A DNA stretch of 64,000 nt from Sinorhizobium fredii USDA 205 (GCF_001461695.1 NZ_AUTC01000035.1:1-64000), one strand, 5' to 3'. Shown: positions 1-9,064, counted from the stretch's first letter. Notes: generated by a model not told the origin, from the letters alone. Numbers and translations: made by a program.

Positions 1-20
1 GAAATCGCAAAAAGCCTCGG

Positions 21-176
21 CTACTGCGGTCCTGACCGGATGGTTACGACAAGCGTCAGCGACCAGTAGGCGAAGAGCGCCAGCACGCCGAGCCGCAGGA
101 ACTCGGTGACCCGCGGCTCGATCGACGCCGGCGCGCCGGCAGGCTCGGCTTTGACTGGAGATTGCGCATCGTCCAT
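21..176 (-). CDS. small single-helix membrane protein or truncated permease N-terminus
   Basis: Fifty-one codons starting at MDDAQSPVK. A hydrophilic Pro/Ala-rich head is followed by one hydrophobic stretch (LGVLALFAYWSLTLVV) and a stop. The head plus first helix resembles the N-terminus of AI-2E-family permeases, and the reading frame stops just where a long membrane protein would be expected to continue, so this may be the remnant of a truncated gene rather than a real small protein. Longer in-frame upstream starts exist, but that stretch is Pro/Arg-rich and looks non-coding. It lies downstream, on the same strand, of a lower-GC two-gene unit that could mark an insertion boundary. Identification is weak. 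Confidence 0.35.
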   Translation of the reverse strand: MDDAQSPVKAEPAGAPASIEPRVTEFLRLGVLALFAYWSLTLVVTIRSGPQ

Positions 177-470
177 GGCGGCCTCCCCGGGGCGCGCAAG
201 TCCGCCGCCGTTCGCCCCCGCCAACGGCCGGCATGGCCGGGTGATTGCCAAGGTCAAGCTCGAGACGAAGATCAGGCGGCGAGGGGAAGTGTACAGCGGG
301 GGCGGGGTGGCGGGAAGTGTCAGTACGGCGGGTTCCGTGCAGCCCCGCGCACAGTGGGGCTGCACGTGAAAACGTAACTTTCTCAATTCCAAAGATTGCG
401 ATCGAGCGGCTATGCGCTTACTTCACAGACGCTCAATATCGATCCTGGTGAACCACAAGCTTCCGTACAT
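177..470. other. intergenic region
   Basis: About 290 bp between the short membrane ORF and the end of the ATPase gene. GC content falls from roughly 70% near 180-360 to about 50% beyond 370, which marks the edge of the compositionally different ATPase unit. I see no convincing gene, RNA or repeat. Confidence 0.5.
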
Positions 471-3230
471 TCAGCGCCCCCGCCCGGCAGCCTGCCGCAT
501 TAGCGTGACAACCTTCCGGCGAGCACCGCCGGAGTAAAACAGATTGAGCCCACTCCGGTACAGTTCAGGAACAAAGAACTCGTCTTCATACCTAAAGAGG
601 ACGCCATTGTCCTCAAGAACTCTGACATCCTCACTGCCTATCAGTTCGTGTGCGCGTTCATACGACCACGGTAGCTCACGCTGACTACCCACTAAGCCTT
701 CAATCTTTCGAAAGATTCGCTTTAGGTCCACGTTTTCCTCACCGGTTTCGAAAACGCGATCTCTGCTGCATGGTCCAATAGCGTCGCGCATCGCGCGTGG
801 ACTTAGAAGCCTTTGGTCGTGGTAGATGTCGCTAGGAGTAGACCGCGACGCTGACTCAGCGAGAAACCGTACGAGGTCTCTGGCTTTGATGCTTCGATTG
901 AAATCCGAAAGCGATGACATGGTCCATTCGAGAGACCTCGCTTCCCGAGAGGTGTTGGGCCCCATTTTCCAGCCCCATAGCTCGACAAGCTCTTGACTAC
1001 GCTGTTCCTCGTCCAGCGATGCTAAGCTCTCGGGAGCGATCGTCGAAGGCAAGCTGCCAGATTGTTGCGCAATCCACAGAGCCAACGCTGACGCTTCGGC
1101 CCAGTTCCATCGAAGAGCAAAGGCGGAATACCGATCGGCAAATTGCTTAAAGTTATTGACCATCGCGTAACGAGCGAGGTCCTCTCTGATAAAGATGACG
1201 CATCCCACGTTCTTTGTTGGAAGTTGAGAAAGCCAATCAGGGACAAGTCGCAGTAGCGCCTCCACCGCCGCTTGCTCCTGCTCACTTGATCGCAATCTCG
1301 AGAACAGGGTTTCGATCCCGTCGAAGATGCCGACGACCGCATGGCCGGGAAGCAGTGCTTCAGTGAACCGTCCAAATGCTTCAGGTGTCCCGGGTGTAAA
1401 TCCTGCACGCCACGCAATCATATCCAACCAAAATTGTCGCCAAACTACCGCACTGCCGGCATCTGGCCGTTGTAACTGCCGCTGGACCGCGTCCGCGATT
1501 AGCTGATCATTGAGTGGCATTCCGCCCGTCAACGCCCGTGCTGTTTCAGCCGTTACCTTGCGCTCTGCCTCGCGGGCATCGCGATCTAGATCCTGCGGTG
1601 GCGTTACGGGTAGCACCAAAGCTTCGGAAGATCGAGGCTGCTTTAGACTTCCTACGCCCAGCTTTTGAGTGAAGGTTCCCCACGTCTTAGACAAAGCTAG
1701 TGACATGAAAGTATATGACTTGCCCGAACCCTTTTCACCGATAACGGTAACCGTTGGCGGAGCACTTTGGTGGCGCTCGGCAAGGTTGACCAGCGAATCT
1801 GTGGGATAGATGTCGGCTTGCGGCTGGCTTTCCGCAAAGATGCTCTTTCGCGCGTATTCTGCAAGTCTTTCACGTCGCTGATTCGCATCTGTGAGAACCC
1901 TGTCCTGTCCTAGGACAGACGGTGCGGACAGCGGGACGAGTGATCCGAAAATCGAATACATTTGATCCGGGAGGTTGGTTCGGATCAAACTCCGCTGCGT
2001 TTCCCTCAAGTCGCGGGGTAGGATTGTTACTGTCGGGTCTGCATCGACGATGGAGGTCGTGATCGATGCCTCCTGAAACGGGTTCTCGGGTGCGTCCGTA
2101 AGTTGATCAGACGACCTTAACTGCTCCAAGAACAGGCGAATCTCCTCCTCAAACACCGCCATGGCAGCCAGTGCACTCTCTTGTCCAAACCCAGCTTCTG
2201 TAAGCCCCGGAGGACTTTGATTTATAATGACTGTAGGAAGGCTCGCGTCGAATTGTGTGCTCGATGCGGCTCGCCATTTGGAAGCCATTTCGCGCATGCG
2301 GTCCAGCAGCATAATCGTTCCATCAATGGCTTGGCCGTTCAACGTGGTGACGAGAACGTGCTGAAGCCGAGGGTCAAGGAACAGGGACGCAACCAGCTCG
2401 GAAAGACCGGCGCGAAGATCAACAATGACGAGATCAGCCCCAATTCTTTTCCCGAGACGGGCAACTAGCGAGCCTACAAAGAAAGGAGATCTCTTTCCGG
2501 AAAGAGTGAGAGTTTCAGGCGAAACGCTGGGAAGACCGAGATCGCGTGTGCAAGGTAGAACTATCAAGCCATCTATCTCTTGATCCGCAAGTCGACCAGC
2601 TACAGTCTCAATCGCGTCGTTAGCTTCAATCTCCGAAGATGTAGCTGCAATTGCAAGCAAATCCGCGAATGCAATTCGCGGTTTGGGCATCGAATGTTTG
2701 AGTAGGCTGGATATTCCAGGAGCTTCGAAGTCTGCGTCGATGAAAAGAACGCGGCGGTGAACCTTATGCACCGCCGCCGCTAAGGCGAGCGCGAGCGTGG
2801 TTCGCCCCATTCCACCTTTGAAAGAATGAAAAGTAAGCACCGGTGGGCAGTCGCCTAAGTCATCAGTCTCGGCTACTTCATACGGCATGTTATAGACCAC
2901 TACGGATCCCGACATAAGGGTTGGCCGAAGCCGCAGGCGCTGGCCTGTTTTCCAATCCTCCTCGACCCTTTCAAACTCTACCGGAAGAAGGCGAGGCGAG
3001 GCGGAGCTTGTCGCCTCAAGTGCGATCGCAAGTTCGTCCTCCAGAAAGCGCGGACCAAAGGTCTGCCGAAGCCACGCCTTAACCGGCTCCATCGCCGCTT
3101 GAGGGAGTAGAGAGAGAGCTAGGCGCGATGGCAGCGGCTGTGCTCTGAGCACCTCCCGCGGAGCTGAGCGAACCGTTTCACCGTCCCGCAGGCGGTTGAG
3201 CACATCGAGATAGGTGTAGAACTCTGTCAT
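471..3230 (-). CDS. dual P-loop NTPase with ParA-like KGG-x-GR loop (candidate defence ATPase)
   Basis: A 919-residue protein. I chose the ATG at 3230, one base after the partner's TAA and 8 nt after an AGGGA, because upstream residues would overlap the partner. Residues 1-130 are a helical head. Residues 138-145 form a ParA/MinD-type deviant Walker A (KGGMGRTT) followed by IDADFEAPG (164-172) and a Walker B-like DLVIVDLRAG (about 266). A second, classical P-loop, GEKGSGKS, lies at 498-505, with a Walker B-like IFDGIE near 660. The N-terminal half resembles 'KGGVGR-motif variant' ATPases; the second half resembles STAND/AAA NTPases. GC is clearly below that of the flanks, suggesting transfer. 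It forms an operon with the gene at 3232-3717. The function is inferred only: such two-gene units are often anti-phage or signalling systems. Confidence 0.75.
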   Translation of the reverse strand: MTEFYTYLDVLNRLRDGETVRSAPREVLRAQPLPSRLALSLLPQAAMEPVKAWLRQTFGPRFLEDELAIALEATSSASPRLLPVEFERVEEDWKTGQRLRLRPTLMSGSVVVYNMPYEVAETDDLGDCPPVLTFHSFKGGMGRTTLALALAAAVHKVHRRVLFIDADFEAPGISSLLKHSMPKPRIAFADLLAIAATSSEIEANDAIETVAGRLADQEIDGLIVLPCTRDLGLPSVSPETLTLSGKRSPFFVGSLVARLGKRIGADLVIVDLRAGLSELVASLFLDPRLQHVLVTTLNGQAIDGTIMLLDRMREMASKWRAASSTQFDASLPTVIINQSPPGLTEAGFGQESALAAMAVFEEEIRLFLEQLRSSDQLTDAPENPFQEASITTSIVDADPTVTILPRDLRETQRSLIRTNLPDQMYSIFGSLVPLSAPSVLGQDRVLTDANQRRERLAEYARKSIFAESQPQADIYPTDSLVNLAERHQSAPPTVTVIGEKGSGKSYTFMSLALSKTWGTFTQKLGVGSLKQPRSSEALVLPVTPPQDLDRDAREAERKVTAETARALTGGMPLNDQLIADAVQRQLQRPDAGSAVVWRQFWLDMIAWRAGFTPGTPEAFGRFTEALLPGHAVVGIFDGIETLFSRLRSSEQEQAAVEALLRLVPDWLSQLPTKNVGCVIFIREDLARYAMVNNFKQFADRYSAFALRWNWAEASALALWIAQQSGSLPSTIAPESLASLDEEQRSQELVELWGWKMGPNTSREARSLEWTMSSLSDFNRSIKARDLVRFLAESASRSTPSDIYHDQRLLSPRAMRDAIGPCSRDRVFETGEENVDLKRIFRKIEGLVGSQRELPWSYERAHELIGSEDVRVLEDNGVLFRYEDEFFVPELYRSGLNLFYSGGARRKVVTLMRQAAGRGR

Positions 3231-3231
3231 C

Positions 3232-3717
3232 TTAAATTCCCTGAGTCGCCATTCGCGTGTCAATCGCCTGCAGTATGGTTTCCAGCCATTGTTCCACATT
3301 GATCAAGTACCCGTCGGCGATCTTGACACCATAGCGGGCAGCTTCGTGTAATTTATACGGTGGAAATGTATCACCGTTAACGGCGAAGGAATGAGGGGTG
3401 CTTCCAACATCCACGGGGAGGAGGCCAGCAGCGAGGCAAAGTTGCTCTATGTTGTGCAGATCAATCTGGCCTCTTGGCAGTCCCAAGCTTGCCACCAAAG
3501 CATTCCTGAGGTCGCCGGTACTTGGAAGCGAACCGGACATCATCACCAAATACTTCAAACCGCACTCAGCGGCGTAGAAAAGCGAAACAAACCGAGAGCG
3601 TCTCGGTACGCCCGCGACGCCTGATGCTGATCGATGGCGCTGGAAGGCTCGCCTTATGGCTACTGGATCAGACGAGACTTGAACATCCCTTGTAACTACG
3701 GCGTTTCGGCTCGTCAC
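3232..3717 (-). CDS. helical partner protein of the dual P-loop NTPase, HEPN-like
   Basis: A 161-codon ORF read from GTG at 3717 (start uncertain; the first internal ATGs lie much later). Its stop is separated by one base from the ATG of the ATPase, so the two are very probably translationally coupled. The middle contains an amphipathic segment, FYAAECGLKYLVM, followed by HNIEQLCLAAGL. That pairing recalls HEPN-fold proteins, where an 'AxExGLKxL' helix precedes an 'H-D-L-xxL' helix. The HEPN RNase signature R-X4-6-H is not obvious, so a nuclease activity cannot be claimed. Low GC, like its partner. It could be an effector, sensor or adaptor of the ATPase. Confidence 0.6.
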   Translation of the reverse strand: MTSRNAVVTRDVQVSSDPVAIRRAFQRHRSASGVAGVPRRSRFVSLFYAAECGLKYLVMMSGSLPSTGDLRNALVASLGLPRGQIDLHNIEQLCLAAGLLPVDVGSTPHSFAVNGDTFPPYKLHEAARYGVKIADGYLINVEQWLETILQAIDTRMATQGI

Positions 3718-4028
3718 CGCTCAACCTGCTTGGCACACGTCCGTTCCGTAGCACAACTCATCGACATGGGCCAAGGCTTCGAGGCTGGGAAAGGGCTTGA
3801 GGCGACACATGAATGAAAGGAGGGGATGTCGCCTTCCGCAACAGGCAGTTTTGCTGGAGACGAGCGCCAGAACCGGACCGACCGCTTCCGGCCCCGGAGC
3901 GGTAATTCATCCAAGCCGACGCCAATGTCTCCTACTGGCGCAAAGCTGACTCACTCCCCCCTGTCACACCCCTGTAAAACACCCGCTCTATCCCTCGGCG
4001 CCATCTTTCTCGCACCGAGGGCAATTCC
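3718..4028. other. intergenic region upstream of ABC importer
   Basis: About 310 bp between the start of the minus-strand unit and the plus-strand importer operon, so it should hold promoters in both directions. I found no clear -35/-10 pair and no recognisable Fur, Irr or RirA-type box. Overlapping short ORFs here look non-coding. Confidence 0.4.
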
Positions 4029-5009
4029 ATGAAAACGCTTCTCTCCGCCGTTGCCGCCACGCTCGTCGCAGGCCTTCTTTCCACCACGGCCTTTGCCGAA
4101 AACCTGGTGCTTTATACGAGCCAGCCGAACGAGGATGCGCAGGCGACGGTGGATGCGTTCACGGCGGCGAACCCCGGCGTCGAGGTCGAGTGGGTGCGCG
4201 AGGGGACGACGAAGATCATGGCCAAGCTGATGGCCGAGATCGAGGCGGGCAATCCGGTGGCGGACGTGCTTCTGATCGCCGACACGGTGACGATGCAGCG
4301 GCTGAAGGAGGGCGGGCATCTGCTGCCGCACAAGTCGCCGGAGGCGGCGGGCTACGATGCGGCGCTCTATGATGCGGACGGCGCCTATTATTCGACCAAG
4401 ATGATCACCACCGGCATCGTCTACAACACGTCGGTGGCGATGAAGCCGGAAGGCTGGCAGGATCTTGCCAAGCCGGAGGCGAAGGGCCTCGTCACCATGC
4501 CGAGCCCGCTGACCTCCGGCGCGGCGCTGATCCATGCCGAGACGCTGGCCGGCATCCCCGGCCTCGGCTGGGATTATTACAAGGCGCTCGCCGAAAACGG
4601 CGCGACGGCGGCCGGCGGCAACGGTGGCGTGTTGAAGGCGGTGGCGACCGGCGAGAAGGCCTATGGCATGCTCGTCGACTTCATGGCGATCCGCGAGAAG
4701 ACCAAGGGCGCGCCGGTGGAATTCGTCTTCCCGGCCGAGGGCGTTTCCGCCGTCACCGAGCCGGTCGGCATCCTGAAGACTGCCAAGAACGTCGATGCCG
4801 CGAAGAAATTCGTCGACTTCCTCATCTCCGAGGAAGGCCAGAAGGTGGCGGTGAAGATGGGCTATATCCCGGCCCGCAACGGCGTGGCGCTGCCGGAAGG
4901 TTATCCGGCCCGCGAGACGATCAAGGTGCTGCCGGTCGATGCCGCCGCGGCGGTCAAGAATTCCGAAGCGGCTCTCAAAACCTTCTCCGGCATTTTCGGG
5001 ACGAACTGA
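4029..5009 (+). CDS. ABC transporter periplasmic substrate-binding protein, iron(III)/AfuA-like
   Basis: A 326-residue protein with a Sec signal peptide (MKTLLSAVAATLVAGLLSTTAFA, cleavage after AFA). The mature start ENLVLYTSQPNEDAQ, followed by ADVLLIAD and GIVYNTS, is typical of the FbpA/AfuA/FutA group of type II binding proteins. The paired tyrosines that coordinate iron in classical FbpA are not evident; YIPARNG occupies the corresponding region, so the ligand may be a chelated metal or an organophosphonate rather than free Fe3+. It is the first gene of a binding protein-permease-ATPase set, 7 bp upstream of the permease start. Confidence 0.85.
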   Translation: MKTLLSAVAATLVAGLLSTTAFAENLVLYTSQPNEDAQATVDAFTAANPGVEVEWVREGTTKIMAKLMAEIEAGNPVADVLLIADTVTMQRLKEGGHLLPHKSPEAAGYDAALYDADGAYYSTKMITTGIVYNTSVAMKPEGWQDLAKPEAKGLVTMPSPLTSGAALIHAETLAGIPGLGWDYYKALAENGATAAGGNGGVLKAVATGEKAYGMLVDFMAIREKTKGAPVEFVFPAEGVSAVTEPVGILKTAKNVDAAKKFVDFLISEEGQKVAVKMGYIPARNGVALPEGYPARETIKVLPVDAAAAVKNSEAALKTFSGIFGTN

Positions 5010-5016
5010 CCGCCTT

Positions 5017-7053
5017 ATGACAGGAGCGGACGAGATCGCCCGCAGCCGGCGCTTGCGCGCTCCGGCGGCAGCGCCGGACGCGGAAAGAGGCTCCGGGGTC
5101 AAGAACCTGGAGCCGCCCCTGCGCCTGCGGTCGACGGCGCGGCGGTTCGGCCGGTTGCGGTTTCTCTTTCTCTTTGGGGGCGGCGAGGCGGCGGAAAGCC
5201 GGTCACCTCAGACGACTGCCGCTAGGCTGCCGGACGAACTGACGCGGACTTTAAGCGGCGTCGAATTGCCGGCGGTGCCTCACGCTACGGAAGAAGGCTC
5301 CCCTAAGGCGAAGTCAGCGCAGCATGCCGATCGGGCAGGGCGGTGGTTCGCCTTCCGCTTGCGCAAGCGGCGGGCGCCGTCCGGCGGCGAGCCGGCCTGG
5401 CTGCTGCCCTTCGTGCTCGGCGCCGTGCTGCTGCTTTCCGTGCTGCCGCTTGCCCGCCTTGCCGGGGCGGGGGTGAGCGGCCTTGTCGACGGGCAGGCGG
5501 CGCAACTGATCTTCGAGCCGGCGACCTTCTCAGCACTTCGCAACACGCTTGTCACCGCCACCGGCGGAATGGCCGTTTCGCTCGCCCTCGGTTCGCTCTT
5601 CGCCTTCGCGGTGGCGCTCACCGACATCAGGGGCAAGCTGGCTTTGAGCTTCGCCTTCATGCTGCCGATGATGATCCCTCCGCAGGTGACGGCGCTCGCC
5701 TGGGTGGAGATGTCGGGGCCGGCGAGCCCCTTGCTCAAGACGCTCGGGCTGGCGCCGCCGCTCGGCAGCCCGCAGCCGCTCTATTCGCTTTCCGGCATCG
5801 CGCTTCTGCTCGGCGTGCAGCACGCGCCGCTCGTCTTCCTGGCGTTGAAAGCCGGGCTTGCGGCGAGCCCGCGCGACGGCATCGAAGCGGCGCGGCTTGC
5901 CGGCGCCGGACCGTTCCGGGTGTTTCGCGATATCGTGCTGCCGCTCGGCGCTCCGGGGCTGATCGCCGGCGGGGCGATCGCCTTCGTCTCCGGCATCGGC
6001 AATTTCGGCATTCCGGCAATCCTCGGCATTCCCGCCGGGATCGAGACGCTGCCGACGCTGATCTTCAGCCGGCTGGCGAGCTTCGGCGCCGCCACCTTCG
6101 GGGAGATCGCGCTGATCTCGACGCTGATCGCGGCGATCTCCGCCGCTGGGCTCATCGTGCAGCAGCGGGCACTTGCCGGCCGCGACTATCGCCTCATCGG
6201 CCATTCCGGGGCACGCGCCGCCTTCGCGCTCGGGCGCTTTCGCATCGCTCTCGAAGTGCTGCTCTGGGCGCTGCTGGCGCTGGTGCTGGCAGCGCCCCTG
6301 CTGGCGCTCGTCGCAAGCTCGCTGGTGCCGGCCTATGGCGTGCCGCTCAATCTCAACACCATGTCGCTCAGCGCCTATGCAGAAATCCTGTTCCGCCAGT
6401 CGATCACGCTGACGGCGCTCAAGAATTCGCTGTTCCTGGCTTCCGCCGCGGCACTCGGGCTGCTCACCGTCACCGTGCCGGCCGCCTATCTCTTGACCCG
6501 GCGGAAGGGTGCGCTCGCCAATCTCATCGCCATCCTGATCGAGATTCCCTATGCGCTGCCCGGCATCGTGCTCGCCGTCGCCTTCATCCTCACCTTTGCG
6601 GCACCCCTGCCGGGCGTCGGCGTCTCGCTCTACGGGACGATCTGGATCATCCTTGCCGCCTATTTTTCCTCCTTCCTCGCCGTCAGCCTGAAGCCGGTGC
6701 TGAGCGCCTTCCTGCAGATGGACCCTGCGCTCGAGGAGGCGGCAAGGCTTGCCGGTGCGGGCTTCTTCCGCCGCATGCGCGACGTGCTGCTGCCGCTCGT
6801 TGCGCCCGCCGCCGGCGCCTCCGTCATCCTCGTCTTCCTGATCGCGGCGAACGAACTGACCGTCTCGGCGCTGCTCTGGTCGGCGGGCACCCAGACGCTC
6901 GGCGTGGCGATCTTCAATCTCGACGACAGCGGCTCCTCCGATCTCGCATCGGCACTGTCGGTGCTCGTCGTCCTCTTGGTGATCGCGCTGATGACGGCGC
7001 TCGAATTCTTGGCGAAACACCTGCCGGAGGGCGTGCTGCCGTGGCGCAACTGA
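5017..7053 (+). CDS. ABC transporter fused double permease, FbpB-like
   Basis: A single polypeptide carrying two inner-membrane permease units. Each has the cytoplasmic EAA loop that contacts the ATPase (EAARLAGAGPFRVFRDIVLP and EEAARLAGAGFFRRMRDVLL), as in FbpB/AfuB-type permeases. From the ATG at 5017 there are about 120 Arg/Pro/Gly-rich residues before the first hydrophobic helix (LLPFVLGAVLLLSVLPL), far more than the family normally has. A TTG at 5359 is an alternative start. The extension could be inserted intergenic sequence read in frame. The gene overlaps the ATPase start at 7041. Confidence 0.85.
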   Translation: MTGADEIARSRRLRAPAAAPDAERGSGVKNLEPPLRLRSTARRFGRLRFLFLFGGGEAAESRSPQTTAARLPDELTRTLSGVELPAVPHATEEGSPKAKSAQHADRAGRWFAFRLRKRRAPSGGEPAWLLPFVLGAVLLLSVLPLARLAGAGVSGLVDGQAAQLIFEPATFSALRNTLVTATGGMAVSLALGSLFAFAVALTDIRGKLALSFAFMLPMMIPPQVTALAWVEMSGPASPLLKTLGLAPPLGSPQPLYSLSGIALLLGVQHAPLVFLALKAGLAASPRDGIEAARLAGAGPFRVFRDIVLPLGAPGLIAGGAIAFVSGIGNFGIPAILGIPAGIETLPTLIFSRLASFGAATFGEIALISTLIAAISAAGLIVQQRALAGRDYRLIGHSGARAAFALGRFRIALEVLLWALLALVLAAPLLALVASSLVPAYGVPLNLNTMSLSAYAEILFRQSITLTALKNSLFLASAAALGLLTVTVPAAYLLTRRKGALANLIAILIEIPYALPGIVLAVAFILTFAAPLPGVGVSLYGTIWIILAAYFSSFLAVSLKPVLSAFLQMDPALEEAARLAGAGFFRRMRDVLLPLVAPAAGASVILVFLIAANELTVSALLWSAGTQTLGVAIFNLDDSGSSDLASALSVLVVLLVIALMTALEFLAKHLPEGVLPWRN

Positions 7054-8086
7054 TCCTGAACCATCTGACCAAGGATTACGGCAGCGGAAGGCCGGCGGTG
7101 GCCGACGTCTCGCTGACGCTGCGCAGGCAGGCGTTTCTGGCGCTTCTCGGGCCGTCCGGCTGCGGCAAGACGACGGTGCTCAGGATGATTGCCGGCTTCG
7201 AGCAGCCGAGCGACGGCTCGATTTCCTATGGCGAGCGGCGGCTTTCGGACGCGGAGCGCGCGTTGCCGCCGGAAAAGCGCAACATGGCGATGGTGTTTCA
7301 GTCCTATGCGCTCTGGCCGCATATGACCGTCGCGGAAAATGTCGGCTATCCCTTGAAGGTGCGGGGCGTTTCCGGCGCGACCTGGCGCAAGCTCGTCGGC
7401 GAGGCGCTGTCGCTGGTCAAGCTCACCGAGTATGCCGAGCGGCGGCCGGCCGAGCTTTCCGGCGGCCAGCGCCAGCGGGTGGCGCTGGCCCGCTGCCTCG
7501 TCACCCAGCCGGACGTGGTGCTGCTCGACGAGCCGCTCGCCAATCTCGACCAGCATCTGAGGAAGGCAATGGAGGAGACGTTCCGCGCCTTTCACGAGCG
7601 ATCCGGGGCCACGATGGTTTATGTCACCCACGACCAGGCCGAGGCGATGGCACTCGCGACCGACGTCGCTGTCATGTCGGAAGGCCGGCTCCTGCAGGTG
7701 GCGCCGCCGGGGAGATCTATGCCCGGCCGGAGGGCCGGGTGGTCGGCGGGCTGATCGGGCGCGGCAGTATTCTACGGCTGAATATGCCCGAGAATGGCGA
7801 ACGGCGGCTCGATTGGCCGCTGTTGCGGGAGGCGTTTGGTGTCGTAAGCGGAAAATCGGCTCCCACCGACAAGGGCCCGCTGGCCGACGTGCTGGTGCGG
7901 CCGGAGCAGGTGCACCGCGGCACCGACGGCATTCCGATGCGGGTCGTCTCATCGGTGTTCGAGGGAGAGCGCTTCGCCCTGGAGCTTGCGCTTCCCGATG
8001 GGCAGCGGCTGAAGGCCTATAGCAATGCGGCGATCGCCGAGGGCGCGCTCGCGCCGTTCGTCGTGAGCGGCGGCTGGCGGCTCTGA
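7041..8086 (+). pseudogene. ABC transporter ATPase, frameshifted near 7711
   Basis: Starts at GTG 7041, 13 bp inside the permease gene. The ATPase domain is complete: Walker A GPSGCGKTT, Q-loop VFQSYALWP, signature LSGGQRQRVALAR, Walker B VVLLDEP, H-loop VYVTHDQAEA. At 7709-7712 a run of four Gs occurs where five would keep the frame: the expected reading is PPG-EIYARPEGRVVGGLIGRG, but the actual frame stops at 7754. The C-terminal TOBE-like part (DVLVRPEQV, ending GGWRL at 8086) continues in the other frame. It would energise the importer of 4029-7053. If the deletion is real, a truncated ATPase lacking the regulatory domain is made; if it is a sequencing error, the gene is intact. Confidence 0.8.
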
Positions 8087-8104
8087 GCTGGCATCTCTGC
8101 TTGG

Positions 8105-8125
8105 GCCCGCCTTGAGGAGGCGGGC
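8105..8125 (+). terminator. GC hairpin after the importer operon
   Basis: Perfect 7-bp stem (GCCCGCC, 7-nt loop, GGCGGGC) 18 bp after the ATPase stop. There is no T-tract, only a G-rich stretch followed by cgttt, so termination activity is uncertain. Confidence 0.4.
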
Positions 8126-8144
8126 GGGGTCGTTTCGCAGACCG

Positions 8145-8295
8145 TCATCCCTGTGCTCGTCACAGGGATCCAGCCACGGCGTGTCTGCGCCGTGAATAGG
8201 CAAGGCGCCAAAGGGCAGGATTCCGACAGCCTTCCGCCCGCTGCATCTAACCACAGTTGCAACACACAGGATTCCTGTGACGAGCACAGGAATGA
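8145..8295. repeat. palindromic intergenic repeat with two covarying hairpin arms
   Basis: Two 27-bp arms, 8145-8171 and 8269-8295, are inverted relative to each other with two mismatches. Each arm is itself a hairpin: ATCCCTGTG-CTCGT-CACAGGGAT on the left and ATTCCTGTG-ACGAG-CACAGGAAT on the right. The two differences between the arms sit at paired positions within each hairpin, so pairing is kept in both. The intervening ~97 bp shows no ORF of note. It has the form of a rhizobial dispersed intergenic repeat; I saw no second copy in this window. Confidence 0.65.
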
Positions 8296-8455
8296 GGAGG
8301 GTGTGTTTATGGGGGCGACACTAGAGAGCAAAGCTAGAGGAGGAACAAAGCAGGTGATATTCCGCGAGGCTGGATGAAATTTCAAACCAGTTGCAATATG
8401 CAATCACTTACGTCATAATCCATGGGAAAAACGGCCAGAAGTAAAGGAGGAGACA

Positions 8456-9064
8456 ATGAAGCTTCACCAGGGCATGGGACCGAATTCCTATAGGGTGCGC
8501 ATCTTCCTCAAGGAAAAGGCGATCGAGGTGCCGATGGTCGAGGTCGATTTCGCCAAGGGCGAGCACAGGGCGCCGGACTTCCTGAAGCTCAATTCGCTCG
8601 GCCAGATTCCGGTATTGGAGCTCGACGACGGAACGATCATCACCGAAAGCGTCGCGATCTGCCGCTATTTCGAGGAGGCCCAGCCGGAACCGCCGCTTTT
8701 CGGATCGGACGCAGTCAGCCGTGCCAAGGTGGAGATGTGGAACCGGCGGGCGGAACTGGTGATCTTCGCCACGATCGGCAATGTCGCGCTGCACTCGGAT
8801 GCGTTCTTCAAGGATCGCCTCACACAGTTTCCGGCCTTCGCCGAGACCGAGCGGCAGGCGGTGCCGAAGAAATGGGCCTGGCTCGACCGTGAGCTTGCCG
8901 ATGGCCGACCGTTCCTCGCCGGAGACAATTTCTCGGTCGCCGATATCACGGCTGGCGTCTGCGACTGGCTGGGCGAAGTCTTCGGCATGGAAATCCCAGC
9001 TTCGCTGAAGAACGTGCAGCGCTGGAACGAGCGGGTGAGGAGCCGGCCGAGCTGGAACGCGTGA
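8456..9064 (+). CDS. glutathione S-transferase family protein
   Basis: A 202-residue cytosolic protein with an N-terminal thioredoxin-fold domain (MKLHQGMGPNSYRVRIFLKE, then GQIPVLELDDGTIITESVAI, the conserved cis-proline and glutathione gamma-glutamyl-binding E-S pair) and a C-terminal helical domain with FSVADITAG, the usual N-capping/hydrophobic staple motif. Instead of a CxxC or N-terminal catalytic Tyr it has G-P-N-S-Y-R, so Ser or Tyr could activate the thiol. A strong AAAGGAGGAG Shine-Dalgarno lies just upstream of the ATG. It appears monocistronic and follows the palindromic repeat. The substrate is unknown. Confidence 0.9.
   Translation: MKLHQGMGPNSYRVRIFLKEKAIEVPMVEVDFAKGEHRAPDFLKLNSLGQIPVLELDDGTIITESVAICRYFEEAQPEPPLFGSDAVSRAKVEMWNRRAELVIFATIGNVALHSDAFFKDRLTQFPAFAETERQAVPKKWAWLDRELADGRPFLAGDNFSVADITAGVCDWLGEVFGMEIPASLKNVQRWNERVRSRPSWNA

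Noticed and set aside
5343..7754. 803-codon plus-strand ORF that would join the permease region and the ATPase
   Set aside because: Its first ~560 codons are the out-of-frame translation of the permease gene (Arg/Ala-rich); only the part from the GTG at 7041 has ABC ATPase motifs.
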